Assembly (NCBI RefSeq): GCF_030817195.1
Contig: NZ_JAUSYZ010000001.1
Span: 2,170,001 to 2,234,000 of the forward strand
Direction of reading: 5' to 3'
DNA from: Arthrobacter globiformis
GTDB lineage: Bacteria > Actinomycetota > Actinomycetes > Actinomycetales > Micrococcaceae
Length of the DNA: 64,000 nt
The notes below the pieces were generated by a model. That model searched no databases. It had not been told where the DNA came from and saw only the letters and a program-made list of their open reading frames with translations. Each line of letters opens with the position of its first letter. Within the stretch, counting starts at the first letter, position 1. The position numbers and the translations under genes were made by a program. This document shows positions 16,469 to 25,700 of this stretch, one piece after another.

Positions 16469-17518
16469 ATGGAACTGCTGCCAACAATCTGGTTCATTGC
16501 CATCGCCGTCCTGTGGACCGGCTACCTCTTCCTGGAGGGATTCGACCTGGGCGTCGGGATGCTGATGAAGATCTTCGCCCGCAACAACACCGAACGCCGC
16601 GTGCTCCTCAACACCATCGGGCCGGTCTGGGACGGAAACGAAGTCTGGCTCCTGACCGCCGGCGGCGCCACTTTCGCCGCCTTCCCGTTCTGGTACGCCT
16701 CCCTGTTCTCCGCCCTGTACCTGCCGCTGCTGCTGGTCCTGGTGGCGCTGATTTTCCGGGCGGTGGCCTTCGAATACCGAGGGAAGGTGGACACCGACCG
16801 CTGGCGGAACACCTGGGACTGGGCGATCGCCGTCGGCTCCTTCCTGGCCGCCTTCGGCGTGGGTGCCGCCTTGGGGCTGACCACCACCGGACTGCCGCTG
16901 GATGCCAACGGCGACCGCGACGGCGGGCCGTTCGCCTGGTTCAGCTGGTACGCCGTGCTGGGAGGCCTGGCGGTGGTTTGCTTCGCCCTGCTGCACGCCC
17001 TGGCATTCCTGGCACTGAAGACCGACGGCGAGGTCCGGCACCGTGCGCGGCAGTGGTTCGTTCGGCTGCTTCCCGTCCTGGTCCTGCCGATGGCTGGCTG
17101 GGCCATCGGCGTTCAGGTCCTCAGCGGTGAAGCCTGGACGCTGGCTGTCCTCACGGTGGCCGTGGTCGCCGCGGGCGTAGCCTGGGCCCAGGCCCGGAAG
17201 GGAAATGAAGGCCGGGCGTTCATGGCAACCGGTGTGTTCCTGCTGGGCGGCTCCGCCTCCATTTTCGGCGCGGTCTTCCCGGTGGTGCTGCCGTCCACCA
17301 TCGACCCCGCCTACAACCTCACCATCGCCAACGCCTCATCCTCCGACTACACCCTCGGCCTGATGAGCATCGTGGCGTGCATCGGACTGCCGCTGGTGAT
17401 CGCCTACCAGGCGTGGACCTACTGGGTGTTCCGACGCCGCGTCAGCGCCGCCCACATCCCGGAGGCGCACAGCTTCCTGCCCGCGGTCGCCGCGAAAGCA
17501 CTCATCAGGAAAGACTGA
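16469..17518 (+). CDS. cydB: Cytochrome bd oxidase subunit II
   Basis: The second membrane subunit of the bd oxidase, needed for assembly of the haem b595/d centre. The 349-residue sequence opens with MELLPTIWFIAIAVLWTGYL and continues with the conserved FLEGFDLGVGML and GPVWDGNEVWLL stretches (about residues 25-60). There are about eight membrane segments. It begins 18 bp after cydA and is followed 6 bp later by cydDC, so the three genes form one transcription unit. Confidence 0.96.
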   Translation: MELLPTIWFIAIAVLWTGYLFLEGFDLGVGMLMKIFARNNTERRVLLNTIGPVWDGNEVWLLTAGGATFAAFPFWYASLFSALYLPLLLVLVALIFRAVAFEYRGKVDTDRWRNTWDWAIAVGSFLAAFGVGAALGLTTTGLPLDANGDRDGGPFAWFSWYAVLGGLAVVCFALLHALAFLALKTDGEVRHRARQWFVRLLPVLVLPMAGWAIGVQVLSGEAWTLAVLTVAVVAAGVAWAQARKGNEGRAFMATGVFLLGGSASIFGAVFPVVLPSTIDPAYNLTIANASSSDYTLGLMSIVACIGLPLVIAYQAWTYWVFRRRVSAAHIPEAHSFLPAVAAKALIRKD

Positions 17519-17524
17519 CCCGCT

Positions 17525-20500
17525 TTGAAACCCCAATTCCCGGCCGGACCCTCCACCCGCCGCGCCCTTTACGGACTCGGCCTGCTGGCTGCGCTGAAAG
17601 CCCTGTCCCTTGTACTGATGGGACAGGCCGTCGCGTCCGTGCTCGCAGGCCTCATGACCCAGGACGCCGCGTGGGGTGACCAGCTGGGCTGGGGAGCAGC
17701 CGGCGTGGTGCTGCGGTCCGTCACGGTCTGGTCGCAGGGCGTCGCCGCGAGGCGCGCCGCCCTGGGCGTCAAGGAGGAGCTGCGGGCGCAACTCCTGGAG
17801 ACGGCACTGCGCAACGGGGTCCGGGCCGCCGGCCCTTCCGACGGCGGCCTGGCAGTGCTGGCGACGCGCGGCCTTGATGCCCTGGACAGCTACTACACGC
17901 AGTACCTCCCCGCCCTGGTGAACTGCGCGGCCATCCCCCTGCTGCTCGGCGCCCGGATCCTTTTCGCCGACTGGGTCAGTGCGGTGGTGATCGTTCTGAC
18001 GGTGCCCCTGGTCCCCGTGTTCATGGTGCTGATCGGCCGCTACACCGAAGACAAGGTGCGGGACGCGCAGGCTGCCCTGTCCCGGCTGTCCGGGCACATG
18101 CTCGAACTCGCCAAGGGACTGCCGGTGCTGGTGGGGCTCGGCCGGGCCGCCGCGCAGCGCCGAGCCCTGGAGGACATTTCCGAGGACTACCGGCAGCGGA
18201 CCATGGGCACCCTGCGGACGGCGTTCCTCTCCGCGCTCGCCCTGGAACTGATCGCCACCATCTCCGTAGCGGTGGTGGCGGTGTTCATCGGTGTCCGGCT
18301 CGTCCACGGCGACATGGCGCTGGAAGCCGGGCTGCTGGCGCTCATCCTCGCCCCGGACTGCTACCTTCCGCTCCGTGAGCTGGGGACCGCCCACCACGCC
18401 AGCGACGACGGCCGGGCGGCCCTTGCCGAAACTGCGGCGGTGCTGGAGGCCCCGGAGCCCCGGCGGCTCGTGCCGGGGCCTGCCCCGGCGGATGAGCCTG
18501 CCGCTGCGGTGACCGCCGGTGCGGCGACGTCCGGTGCGGATGGGCCGGCCGGCCTGACAGTCCGGGATCTCACGGTTAGTTATCCGGGACGGCAGGGTGC
18601 CGCCGTCGGGCCACTCAGTTTTTCGGCGCCCGCCGGACTGGTCACCGCGCTCGACGGTCCCAGCGGCGCGGGCAAGAGCACCGTGCTGGGCGTTCTCGCG
18701 GGAACTGTCGGAGCCGGCGGCGGCACAGCAGTGTCCGGAACTATTGAAGGATTCGCGGCCGGCGAGGTGGCCTGGGTGCCGCAGCATCCCGTGATGGTGG
18801 CGGACACCGTGCGCGAGGAAGTGCTGCTGTACCTGACGGCGGGCACCGCAGCAGCCGGCACCGCAGCAGCGGGCACGCCAGCAACCGGGTCAGGCGTCTG
18901 CGGGGAAACATACGCCGGGGGAGTGCTGCGGTGCCTGGCAGCCGTCGGCGCTGGGCATCTGGCGGACAAGCATCCGGCCGAACTGAGCCCGGGGGAGGTG
19001 CGCCGCGTTGCCCTTGCCCGGGGCCTGGCCCGCATCGAGGCAGGCGCCATAGTATTGCTCCTGGACGAGCCCACCGCGCACCTCGACAGGGACTCGGCCA
19101 ACCGTGTCCATGATGCGATTCGTGCGCTGCGCGGCCGCGCCACGGTCCTTCTGGTAGCCCATGACCGCCAGACGAGGGAACTCGCCGACAGGATCGTGCC
19201 GCTGTCCGGCCACGGAGCTGCGCCTACCCTTGAAACGTCGCCCACTCTTCCGGCTGAGGCCACTGCCCAGGTTTCGGCCAGCACCGCCGAGCGCAGTACG
19301 TCGGTCGACGGCGGGGGCGCCGCCTCTGCGGTGACCGGCAGTGCGACGGCCGGCGTCTCAGTCACCGAGGCACAAGTCAGTTCCGCCCCCACCGCCGCGA
19401 TGCTCGCCCGACTGCTCGCACCCGTCCGCGGACGCTTCGCAGCATCCGGGATCGTCGGAGCCCTGGCCGCCCTTTTCGCCGTCGCGCTTTCAGGGCTGTC
19501 CGGATGGCTCATCCTGCGTGCCAGTGAGCAGCCGCCCATCATGTACCTCCTGACCGCCATTGTGGGTGTCCGCTTCTTCGGCATCGGCCGGGCCGTTCTG
19601 CGCTACTGCGAGCGGCTCCTCCTGCACGAAGCCGTGTTTGCCTCCCTGACGAAGCTGCGCGGCGGCCTCTGGGCGTCCCTCAGCCAGCGGGCACTGTCCC
19701 TGCGCCGGCTGCTGCAGGGCGGCAACGTGCTGGGCGCCGTCATCGAGGACGTCGACACCGTCCGGGACCTGCTCCCGCGGGTGGTGCTGCCGCCGATTAC
19801 CGCCGTGGCGGTGGCAGCAGCCGCCGCCGGTACGGTGGCCTGGCTGCTGCCGGCGGCCCTGCCGGCCGTGCTCGCCGCCGCGCTGATGAGCCTGGTGGCG
19901 GCGCCCGCCGCGGCGCTGCTCGCGGACCGGATGTCGGCCAAGGCCGAGCAGCGGCTGCGCTCCGGGGTGCTCCGGAGGGCCGCCGCCGCGCTGGACGCCA
20001 GGGCGGAACTGCACGCGAATGGGGCGAAGCAGCCGGTCCTGGACGGCATCCGTGTGCTGGACCGGGACGCCACCTGCGCGGCGCGCCGTTCGGCCTGGGC
20101 TGAAGGACTCGGCCAAGCCCTTACCGTGGCCGCGTGCGGCGCGGGCGCCCTCTACAGCGCCGTGCTGGCGGCGCCCCAGGTGCTGGCCGGTTCCCTTCCG
20201 GCGACCACGGTCGGCGTCGTGGTCCTCCTGCAGTTGGCGCTCGCAGAACCCTTTGGGGCCATGACGACGGCGGTCCGGCAGCTTCCGGCGCTGCGTGAGG
20301 TCTTGCGCCGCATCGGTGAGTCGGGCGTCCTGCAGCCGGGAGAATTCAGTGCGGGCGGCCCGAACGGCCAGGACTACGCGGACGGCCGGAATGGCGCGGA
20401 CGCCCCGGACAGCCGGCAGCCTGCCCGGCCGGATCCGCGGGAGCATGGGCAGCCGGGTGTGGAACTGGATCGGTTGTCAGCTGCCTGGCCCGGAGGCGGT

Positions 20501-21121
20501 GCTGTCTTCAGTGGCCTGTCTGCCGTTGCTGAGCCCGGCCGCTGGCTGGCGGTGACCGGCCCGTCCGGCGCCGGCAAGTCCACGCTGCTGGCAGTGATGC
20601 TGGGCTTCCTCCCTGCCCGGGCAGGCCGCATCGCGGTGACTGGCAGCGCGGCGTGGTGCCCGCAGGAGGCGCACCTCTTCGACTCCACCGTCCGCGGGAA
20701 CCTGCTCCTCGGCAGCCCGCGTCAGGAGTCCGGCATGGGGTCTGCGGAGGAGACCGAGCAGGCGATGCGGGAAGCAATGGCGGCGGTTGGCCTGGCGCCC
20801 CTGCTGGCGCGCCTGGAAGACGGCCTGGATACCCGCATTGGCCCGGGCGGAGCGTTCCTCAGCGGTGGCGAACGGCAGCGGCTGGCAGTCGCGCGTACCC
20901 TCATGACACAGGCCGACGTGATCCTCCTGGACGAGCCCACGGCCCACCTCGACGCCGAATCCGGCCGGGCGCTGATCGCGGACCTGCGTGCCGGACTTGC
21001 GTCGCGCACTGTGGTACTGGTGACCCACAACCCTGCCGACATCAGCCCCGACGACGCGCTCCTGGACCTTCGCCCCGAAAACCGGCTCGCCGCCGCCGCG
21101 GTGATGGCGGGGCGGGGTTAG
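17525..21121 (+). CDS. cydDC: Fused CydD-CydC thiol reductant ABC exporter
   Basis: A single 1198-residue chain carrying both halves of the heterodimeric ABC exporter required for bd oxidase assembly; the E. coli CydDC complex exports glutathione and cysteine. The first half has a six-segment membrane domain (about 15-300) and an ATPase domain with Walker A GPSGAGKST near residue 378, signature LSPGEVRR, and Walker B LLLDEPTAHLD. After an Ala/Thr-rich linker (about 560-620), the second half has another membrane domain and an ATPase with Walker A GPSGAGKST near 1012, signature LSGGERQR and LLDEPTAHLD. Both ATP sites look intact. The start is TTG at 17525. The linkers contain alanine/glycine repeats such as TAAAGTAAAGT. 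The fusion is common in actinobacteria. The last 4 bp overlap the convergent zinc-ribbon gene. Confidence 0.95.
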   Translation: MKPQFPAGPSTRRALYGLGLLAALKALSLVLMGQAVASVLAGLMTQDAAWGDQLGWGAAGVVLRSVTVWSQGVAARRAALGVKEELRAQLLETALRNGVRAAGPSDGGLAVLATRGLDALDSYYTQYLPALVNCAAIPLLLGARILFADWVSAVVIVLTVPLVPVFMVLIGRYTEDKVRDAQAALSRLSGHMLELAKGLPVLVGLGRAAAQRRALEDISEDYRQRTMGTLRTAFLSALALELIATISVAVVAVFIGVRLVHGDMALEAGLLALILAPDCYLPLRELGTAHHASDDGRAALAETAAVLEAPEPRRLVPGPAPADEPAAAVTAGAATSGADGPAGLTVRDLTVSYPGRQGAAVGPLSFSAPAGLVTALDGPSGAGKSTVLGVLAGTVGAGGGTAVSGTIEGFAAGEVAWVPQHPVMVADTVREEVLLYLTAGTAAAGTAAAGTPATGSGVCGETYAGGVLRCLAAVGAGHLADKHPAELSPGEVRRVALARGLARIEAGAIVLLLDEPTAHLDRDSANRVHDAIRALRGRATVLLVAHDRQTRELADRIVPLSGHGAAPTLETSPTLPAEATAQVSASTAERSTSVDGGGAASAVTGSATAGVSVTEAQVSSAPTAAMLARLLAPVRGRFAASGIVGALAALFAVALSGLSGWLILRASEQPPIMYLLTAIVGVRFFGIGRAVLRYCERLLLHEAVFASLTKLRGGLWASLSQRALSLRRLLQGGNVLGAVIEDVDTVRDLLPRVVLPPITAVAVAAAAAGTVAWLLPAALPAVLAAALMSLVAAPAAALLADRMSAKAEQRLRSGVLRRAAAALDARAELHANGAKQPVLDGIRVLDRDATCAARRSAWAEGLGQALTVAACGAGALYSAVLAAPQVLAGSLPATTVGVVVLLQLALAEPFGAMTTAVRQLPALREVLRRIGESGVLQPGEFSAGGPNGQDYADGRNGADAPDSRQPARPDPREHGQPGVELDRLSAAWPGGGAVFSGLSAVAEPGRWLAVTGPSGAGKSTLLAVMLGFLPARAGRIAVTGSAAWCPQEAHLFDSTVRGNLLLGSPRQESGMGSAEETEQAMREAMAAVGLAPLLARLEDGLDTRIGPGGAFLSGGERQRLAVARTLMTQADVILLDEPTAHLDAESGRALIADLRAGLASRTVVLVTHNPADISPDDALLDLRPENRLAAAAVMAGRG

Positions 21122-21348
21122 CCCACCAACGCTTGTTTCTGTCGGCCGTTGACCACCGAGGTGGCGCCGCAGTTGGAGCAGGTGATCCGGTAGGAGCGTG
21201 AGGTCGTGAAAACCGGAATGAAGAACAGCGTGAACTTGGTGGCCCGCTCCTCAAGGTGCTGGTGGGCGAACACGCGGCAGTACTGGCAGGCCGCCGACCG
21301 GCCGGGCAGCAGCTTCTGAACAGTCTTGAATCCGAAGAGTAGAAGCAT
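21118..21348 (-). CDS. Zinc-ribbon small protein
   Basis: A 76-residue protein with two cysteine pairs, CQYCR (about residues 21-25) and CSNCG (about 57-61), which make a simple zinc ribbon of the kind found in short zinc-ribbon family proteins. The stretch between them is hydrophobic (FTLFFIPVFTTSRSYRI), so it may associate with the membrane. The start is ATG 21348 with GAAAGG about 10 bp upstream. It overlaps the end of cydDC by 4 bp in convergent orientation. The function is unknown. Confidence 0.8.
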   Translation of the reverse strand: MLLLFGFKTVQKLLPGRSAACQYCRVFAHQHLEERATKFTLFFIPVFTTSRSYRITCSNCGATSVVNGRQKQALVG

Positions 21349-21506
21349 CCTGCGCCTTTCAGAGAAAGCTGACCGCTATTGCCCCAGCCTGGTATTGCCC
21401 CAGCCTACGGGTTGCCGCCCCGCAGCGCAGTACCAGTGCAGCGTGAACAGCCAGCGCATAGTCGGCATGATGGCGCGGCCAGTTCCCGGCGGCTAGCCTG
21501 TTCCCC

Positions 21507-22586
21507 ATGACGCACAACGACGCCCCCGGCCTGCCAGACTCCGGCTCCGGTGACCTGCCCGTCGTCGACTTCCCGGAACTGCACTGGCGCAGCGCCGGCC
21601 CCGCGGATCTGGATGTATGGGCTGCGCTGATCGCCCGGACCGCGGCTGCCGAGCAGCCGGTGTGGTTTGAACGGCGGGCGGACCTCGAACAGATCATGGA
21701 GTCCAAAAACAATCAAGTGGGACCAAACACAGTGCTTGGCCTGGACTCCGACGGCGTTCCCAGGGCCTACGCCCGCCTGACCAAAAACAAGGACGGGGCA
21801 AAAGCCCACGGATTTTGTGCCGTGGACCCGCAGTGGCAGCGCCGCGGCGTCGGATCAGCCCTCCTGTCCTGGCTGGAGGAGCGGACCCGGCAGCGGTTCG
21901 CGGAGGATGCCGGTGCAGGCGACGCCGGCGCCGGTGCAGGCGACGCCGGCGCAGGTTCGGGCGGTGCCGGGCCAGTACCGCGGCTGCGGATTTTCATCGA
22001 ACAGAAGCAGCAGCACCAGTGCGCGCTCCTGGAGGAGTCCGGGTATGGAGTTGTCCGCTACTACAACGAGATGCACCGCCCGCTCTCGGCTCCGCTGCCC
22101 GAAGCACCACTGGACCACGGCCTGGAGCTGGTGCCGATGGAACCAGGGCTGAGCGAAGCCGTGCGACTGGCGCACAACCAGGTCTTCGCCGACCACTGGG
22201 GAAGCGAACCACGGGACGAGGAGTCATGGGGCTTCGTGGTCAACGACCCCCTGGCCCGGCCCGATCTCAGCGCCGTCGTGCTGGCGAGCAGCACGGGTGA
22301 GGTGGTGGGCTACCAGCTGGCCAGCCACGACCCGGACACCGCCGTGGCACGCGGGTTCACCGAGGGCTACACGGACCTGCTCGGTGTCCGCCGGGAATTC
22401 CGCGGGCGCGGCGTCGCGCAGGCACTCCTGGCCGACGCCATGCGGCGGTTCGCCGCCGCCGGCATGGACAAGGCGTCGCTGGATGTGGATTCCGAGAACC
22501 CCACTGGCGCCATGGCGCTGTACCGCAAGATGGGCTACGCCCCGGTTAACACAAGCCTGGCCTGGGACAAGGTCCTCCAGCCCTGA
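21507..22586 (+). CDS. Tandem-GNAT acetyltransferase
   Basis: A 359-residue protein with two GNAT (acetyl-CoA-dependent N-acetyltransferase) domains, similar in layout to mycothiol synthase MshD. Domain 1 covers about residues 25-195, with an acetyl-CoA loop QWQRRGVGSALL near 112-123. Domain 2 covers about 205-359, with REFRGRGVAQALL near 293-305 and the late DVDSENPTGAMALYRKMGY motif. A Gly/Ala/Asp repeat (AGDAGAGAGDAGAG, about residues 136-151) is inserted in domain 1; it comes from a GC-rich microrepeat at 21914-21960. The start is ATG 21507. The substrate is not known; it could be an MshD paralogue or an amino-acid or antibiotic acetyltransferase. Confidence 0.8.
   Translation: MTHNDAPGLPDSGSGDLPVVDFPELHWRSAGPADLDVWAALIARTAAAEQPVWFERRADLEQIMESKNNQVGPNTVLGLDSDGVPRAYARLTKNKDGAKAHGFCAVDPQWQRRGVGSALLSWLEERTRQRFAEDAGAGDAGAGAGDAGAGSGGAGPVPRLRIFIEQKQQHQCALLEESGYGVVRYYNEMHRPLSAPLPEAPLDHGLELVPMEPGLSEAVRLAHNQVFADHWGSEPRDEESWGFVVNDPLARPDLSAVVLASSTGEVVGYQLASHDPDTAVARGFTEGYTDLLGVRREFRGRGVAQALLADAMRRFAAAGMDKASLDVDSENPTGAMALYRKMGYAPVNTSLAWDKVLQP
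21914..21960 (+). repeat. GC-rich microrepeat in the GNAT gene
   Basis: About two and a half copies of an 18-bp unit (GGTGCAGGCGACGCCGGC) in frame, encoding an AGDAGAG-type linker. Copy changes would keep the frame. Confidence 0.7.
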
Positions 22587-22599
22587 ACGAAGCGGCCGG

Positions 22600-23118
22600 T
22601 CAGCCGTCCACGTCCGCAAGGTGATGGACGACGTCGTGCAGGAAATACTGCGCGAGCGTCAGGACAGTGAACTCCGAGCCGTTGCTGCGCAGCCCGGTCC
22701 GGTCCCACTGCGACTCCTGCACCCTGGCGAAGGAGGCCGCCACCTGCTGGCCCTCCGCGGTGAGCTCGGCGCTCACCACGGCGGGGTCGGCGTTCGCGTA
22801 GTCGCTCTCCAGCGCCGTCTGGTCCTGGTCCCAGTTCTCAAACCGGGCGTTGTCCTCGCTGAGCATCAGGTTGAGGCGGCGGTCGAAGAGGTTGAACACG
22901 TCCCGGACATGGCAGGCGTACTCCAGCGCGGACCAGGTGCTGTCGTCGGGCCGCTCGGTGGCGTCCGGACGCCGGAGCACGGCCCGCCAGCGCGGCAGCA
23001 TGTTTTCGACGCTGCCGGGAACCGTGGACGGCGTGACGGTGGACGCGTCGAAGCCGCACTGCGTGCAGGGGCGGGACAGGACCCAGGTCCAGTCCTTTTC
23101 ATCCGGGACGATAGGCAT
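22600..23118 (-). CDS. DinB-superfamily protein
   Basis: A 172-residue soluble protein with the pattern of DinB/mycothiol-dependent maleylpyruvate-isomerase-like four-helix bundles. A histidine in the first third (SALEYACHVRDVFNLFDRR, about residues 63-81) and a C-terminal HDVVHHLADVDG would form the usual metal-binding triad. The family includes thiol-dependent transferases that use mycothiol in actinobacteria. The N-terminal CTQCGFDASTV contains a CxxC pair. It ends 13 bp after the convergent GNAT gene and starts 9 bp after the stop of parC on the same strand, so it may be transcribed with parC. Confidence 0.75.
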   Translation of the reverse strand: MPIVPDEKDWTWVLSRPCTQCGFDASTVTPSTVPGSVENMLPRWRAVLRRPDATERPDDSTWSALEYACHVRDVFNLFDRRLNLMLSEDNARFENWDQDQTALESDYANADPAVVSAELTAEGQQVAASFARVQESQWDRTGLRSNGSEFTVLTLAQYFLHDVVHHLADVDG

Positions 23119-23127
23119 GCCAGTAGT

Positions 23128-25644
23128 CTAGGCGGATTCCGGCCAGGCCATGCTCGGGCCGATGACGTCCACAGCCTGTGAGAGCGGAATGCCCGAACCG
23201 TCGCGCCGGCCGTGCTCCTGGGGCAGCGAGCGGGCCACCCCTGCCGACGACGACGCCTTTGCCGGGCCGTGGCCGGCCCACGCCAGCAGCAGCGTGTCCT
23301 CGCCCTTCAGGAACCGGTGCGCCCGGACGCCGGCGGTGGCGCGGCCCTTGGCCGGGTATTCGGCGAGGGCCGTCACCTTGGCGGCCCCGGGGGCGGTGCC
23401 CGGCAGGGCTCCTTCCGTGCCGGAAACGGTGACGACGACGGCGGCCTCGTCGCCGGGGGCGACCGCACCGAAGAACACGACCTGGTCCCCGGCGGCGAGC
23501 TTGATGCCGGCCATGCCCCCGGCCGTCCTGCCCTGCGGGCGGACGACGGCGGCGCTGAACCGCAGCAGCTGTGCCTGCCGCGTCAGGAACACCAGGTCGG
23601 TGTCGTCGGACCCTGCCGGCGCCACGCCCACCACGGTGTCTTTGTCCTTCAGTGTGATCACTTCCCAGTCCTCGCGGTTCAGGGGGTAATCCGGCTGCAC
23701 CCGCTTCACGATGCCCTGCGCCGTGCCGAGCGCCAGCACTTCATCGAGCGGGGCGAACGCCACGAGGGACTCACCCTTCAGGAGGGTGATGAAGTCCTTG
23801 GCCGGTACGCCGCCGGCCAGGTTCGGCAGGCCGGAGACCGGCGGGAGGACGGGCATGTCCATCACCTGGATCCGGAGCATGCGCCCCTGGGAGGTTATTG
23901 CGGCGATTTCGCCTCGGGCCGACGTCTTGACCACCGAGCGGAACACGTCGTGCTTGGAGCGGGGTCCGGTCTCGGCCAGGCTGTCCTGGTTGGCGGTCCG
24001 GGCAATCTGGCCGGAGGCTGTGAGGATGGCCCAGCACGGGTCGTCCGCAATCTCGAGGGCCAGGGGAGCGGGTTTGCCCTTGACGCCTGCCTTGCCCTCG
24101 ACCCCGGCGGCGCTGGCCACCGTGGGGGACACGGCCTCGGATTCCAGGAGCACCGTACGCCGCGGCGTGCCGTATTTTTCCGCGATCTCCCCGAGTTCGC
24201 CGGACACCAGTTCCCGCAGCAGCTGATCGGACTCGAGGATGGCCTCCAGTTCGGCGATCTCCTTGCGAAGTTCGTCCTGCTCCTTCTCCAGTTCGATCCT
24301 GCTGTACTTGGTCAGCTGGCGGAGCCGGAGTTCAAGGATGTAGTTGGCCTGGATCTCGGAGAGGTCGTAGATGGACATCAGCCGTTCGCGGGCCGCAGAG
24401 GCCTCGTCCGAGGACCGGATGATCTGGATGACCTCGTCGATGTCCACGATGGCGATGAGCAGGCCCTCCACCAGGTGGAGGCGGTCCTTCTTCTTGCCAA
24501 GCCGGAACACCGTCCGGCGCCGCACCACCGAGATGCGGTGGTCCACGTACACGGTGAGCAGCTGCAGCAGGCCAAGCGTCTGCGGCTGCCCCTCCACGAG
24601 CGTGACGTTGTTGATGCCGAAGGAGTCCTCCATCGGCGAGTAGCGGTAGAGCTGCTGGAGAACGGCTTTGGGGTTGAACCCGTTCTTCAGCTCGATAACC
24701 AGCCGCAGGCCGTGCTTGCGGTCGGTCAGGTCCACGACGTCGCTGATGCCCGCCAGCTTCTTGCCGTTGACCGCGTCCTTGATCTTCTCGATCACCTTTT
24801 CCGGGCCCACCATGTACGGCAGTTCGGTGACCACGAGGCCGGTCCGGCGAGCAGAGAGCTGCTCCACCTCCACCTTGGCGCGGGTCTTGAAGGAGCCGCG
24901 GCCCGTGGCGTAAGCGTCCCGGATGCCGTCCAGGCCCACGATGCGCCCGCCCGTGGGCAGGTCGGGGCCGGGGACGAACCGCATGATGTCCTCCAGCGTG
25001 GCGTCCGGGTTGGCGATGAGGTGCCGGGCCGCGGAGATGACCTCCACGAGGTTGTGCGGCGCCATGTTCGTGGCCATGCCGACGGCGATGCCGGTGGTGC
25101 CGTTGACAAGCAGGTTGGGGAACGCTGCGGGCAGGACCTCAGGCTGGGTGAGCTGGTTGTCGTAGTTGGGGACGAAGTCCACCACGTTTTCGTCGAGGTG
25201 GTCCGTCATGGTGAGCGCTGCCGCCGCTAGCCGGGCCTCGGTGTACCGCGGTGCCGCGGGGCCGTCGTCGAGCGAGCCGAAGTTTCCATGGCCGTCAATC
25301 AGGGGGAGCCGGAGCGAGAAGTCCTGGGCCATGCGCACCATGGCGTCGTAGATGGCGGTGTCGCCGTGGGGGTGGAGCTTGCCCATGACCTCGCCCACGA
25401 CGCGGGCGCTCTTGACGTGGCCCCGGTCCGGACGGAGGCCCATGTCGCTCATCATGTAGAGGATGCGCCGCTGGACGGGCTTAAGGCCGTCCCGGGCGTC
25501 GGGCAGGGCCCGCGAGTAGATGACCGAGTACGCGTACTCCAGGAAGGAGCCTTCCATCTCGGAAGTCACGTCGATATCAACGATGTTTTCGGTGTAGTCC
25601 TGGACTGTTTCCCCTGCGGGGGTGCGTGTTTGGCGGCGTGCCAT
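23128..25644 (-). CDS. parC: DNA topoisomerase IV subunit A
   Basis: The DNA-cleaving subunit of topoisomerase IV, partner of the parE product encoded at 11072-13177. In 838 residues it has the winged-helix/tower core with SRALPDARDGLKPVQRRILY (about 44-63) and VVGEVMGKLHPHGDTAIYDAMVRM (about 82-105). The catalytic tyrosine is in APRYTEARL (about 135). A coiled-coil EQDELRKEIAELEAIL follows near 455. Beta-pinwheel repeats make up the C-terminal third. The start is ATG 25644. It may share a transcript with the DinB-type gene 9 bp downstream. Gyrase would be expected elsewhere, near the replication origin. Confidence 0.92.
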   Translation of the reverse strand: MARRQTRTPAGETVQDYTENIVDIDVTSEMEGSFLEYAYSVIYSRALPDARDGLKPVQRRILYMMSDMGLRPDRGHVKSARVVGEVMGKLHPHGDTAIYDAMVRMAQDFSLRLPLIDGHGNFGSLDDGPAAPRYTEARLAAAALTMTDHLDENVVDFVPNYDNQLTQPEVLPAAFPNLLVNGTTGIAVGMATNMAPHNLVEVISAARHLIANPDATLEDIMRFVPGPDLPTGGRIVGLDGIRDAYATGRGSFKTRAKVEVEQLSARRTGLVVTELPYMVGPEKVIEKIKDAVNGKKLAGISDVVDLTDRKHGLRLVIELKNGFNPKAVLQQLYRYSPMEDSFGINNVTLVEGQPQTLGLLQLLTVYVDHRISVVRRRTVFRLGKKKDRLHLVEGLLIAIVDIDEVIQIIRSSDEASAARERLMSIYDLSEIQANYILELRLRQLTKYSRIELEKEQDELRKEIAELEAILESDQLLRELVSGELGEIAEKYGTPRRTVLLESEAVSPTVASAAGVEGKAGVKGKPAPLALEIADDPCWAILTASGQIARTANQDSLAETGPRSKHDVFRSVVKTSARGEIAAITSQGRMLRIQVMDMPVLPPVSGLPNLAGGVPAKDFITLLKGESLVAFAPLDEVLALGTAQGIVKRVQPDYPLNREDWEVITLKDKDTVVGVAPAGSDDTDLVFLTRQAQLLRFSAAVVRPQGRTAGGMAGIKLAAGDQVVFFGAVAPGDEAAVVVTVSGTEGALPGTAPGAAKVTALAEYPAKGRATAGVRAHRFLKGEDTLLLAWAGHGPAKASSSAGVARSLPQEHGRRDGSGIPLSQAVDVIGPSMAWPESA

Positions 25645-25689
25645 GGGGCTGGTGGATCCTTTTTGGGGTGCACTTCGGGAGGTTTAGCT

Positions 25690-25695
25690 AGGCTA
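25690..25695 (+). promoter_or_regulatory. -10 box TAGGCT, probably of a leaderless transcript
   Basis: TAGGCT ends 5 bp before the ATG of the GNAT/acyl-CoA-synthetase gene, which has no ribosome binding site. Transcription would start on or next to the ATG. Confidence 0.5.
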
Positions 25696-25700
25696 AGCCT

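Noticed and set aside
14423..17041. An 872-residue open frame on the minus strand across cydA and cydB
   Set aside because: It is antisense to two certain genes, has His/Gly/Gln-rich low-complexity composition and arises from the strong third-position GC bias.
23212..25230. A 672-residue plus-strand frame across parC, and a 655-residue minus-strand frame across parE
   Set aside because: Both are complementary frames to well-supported topoisomerase genes and have no recognisable motifs.
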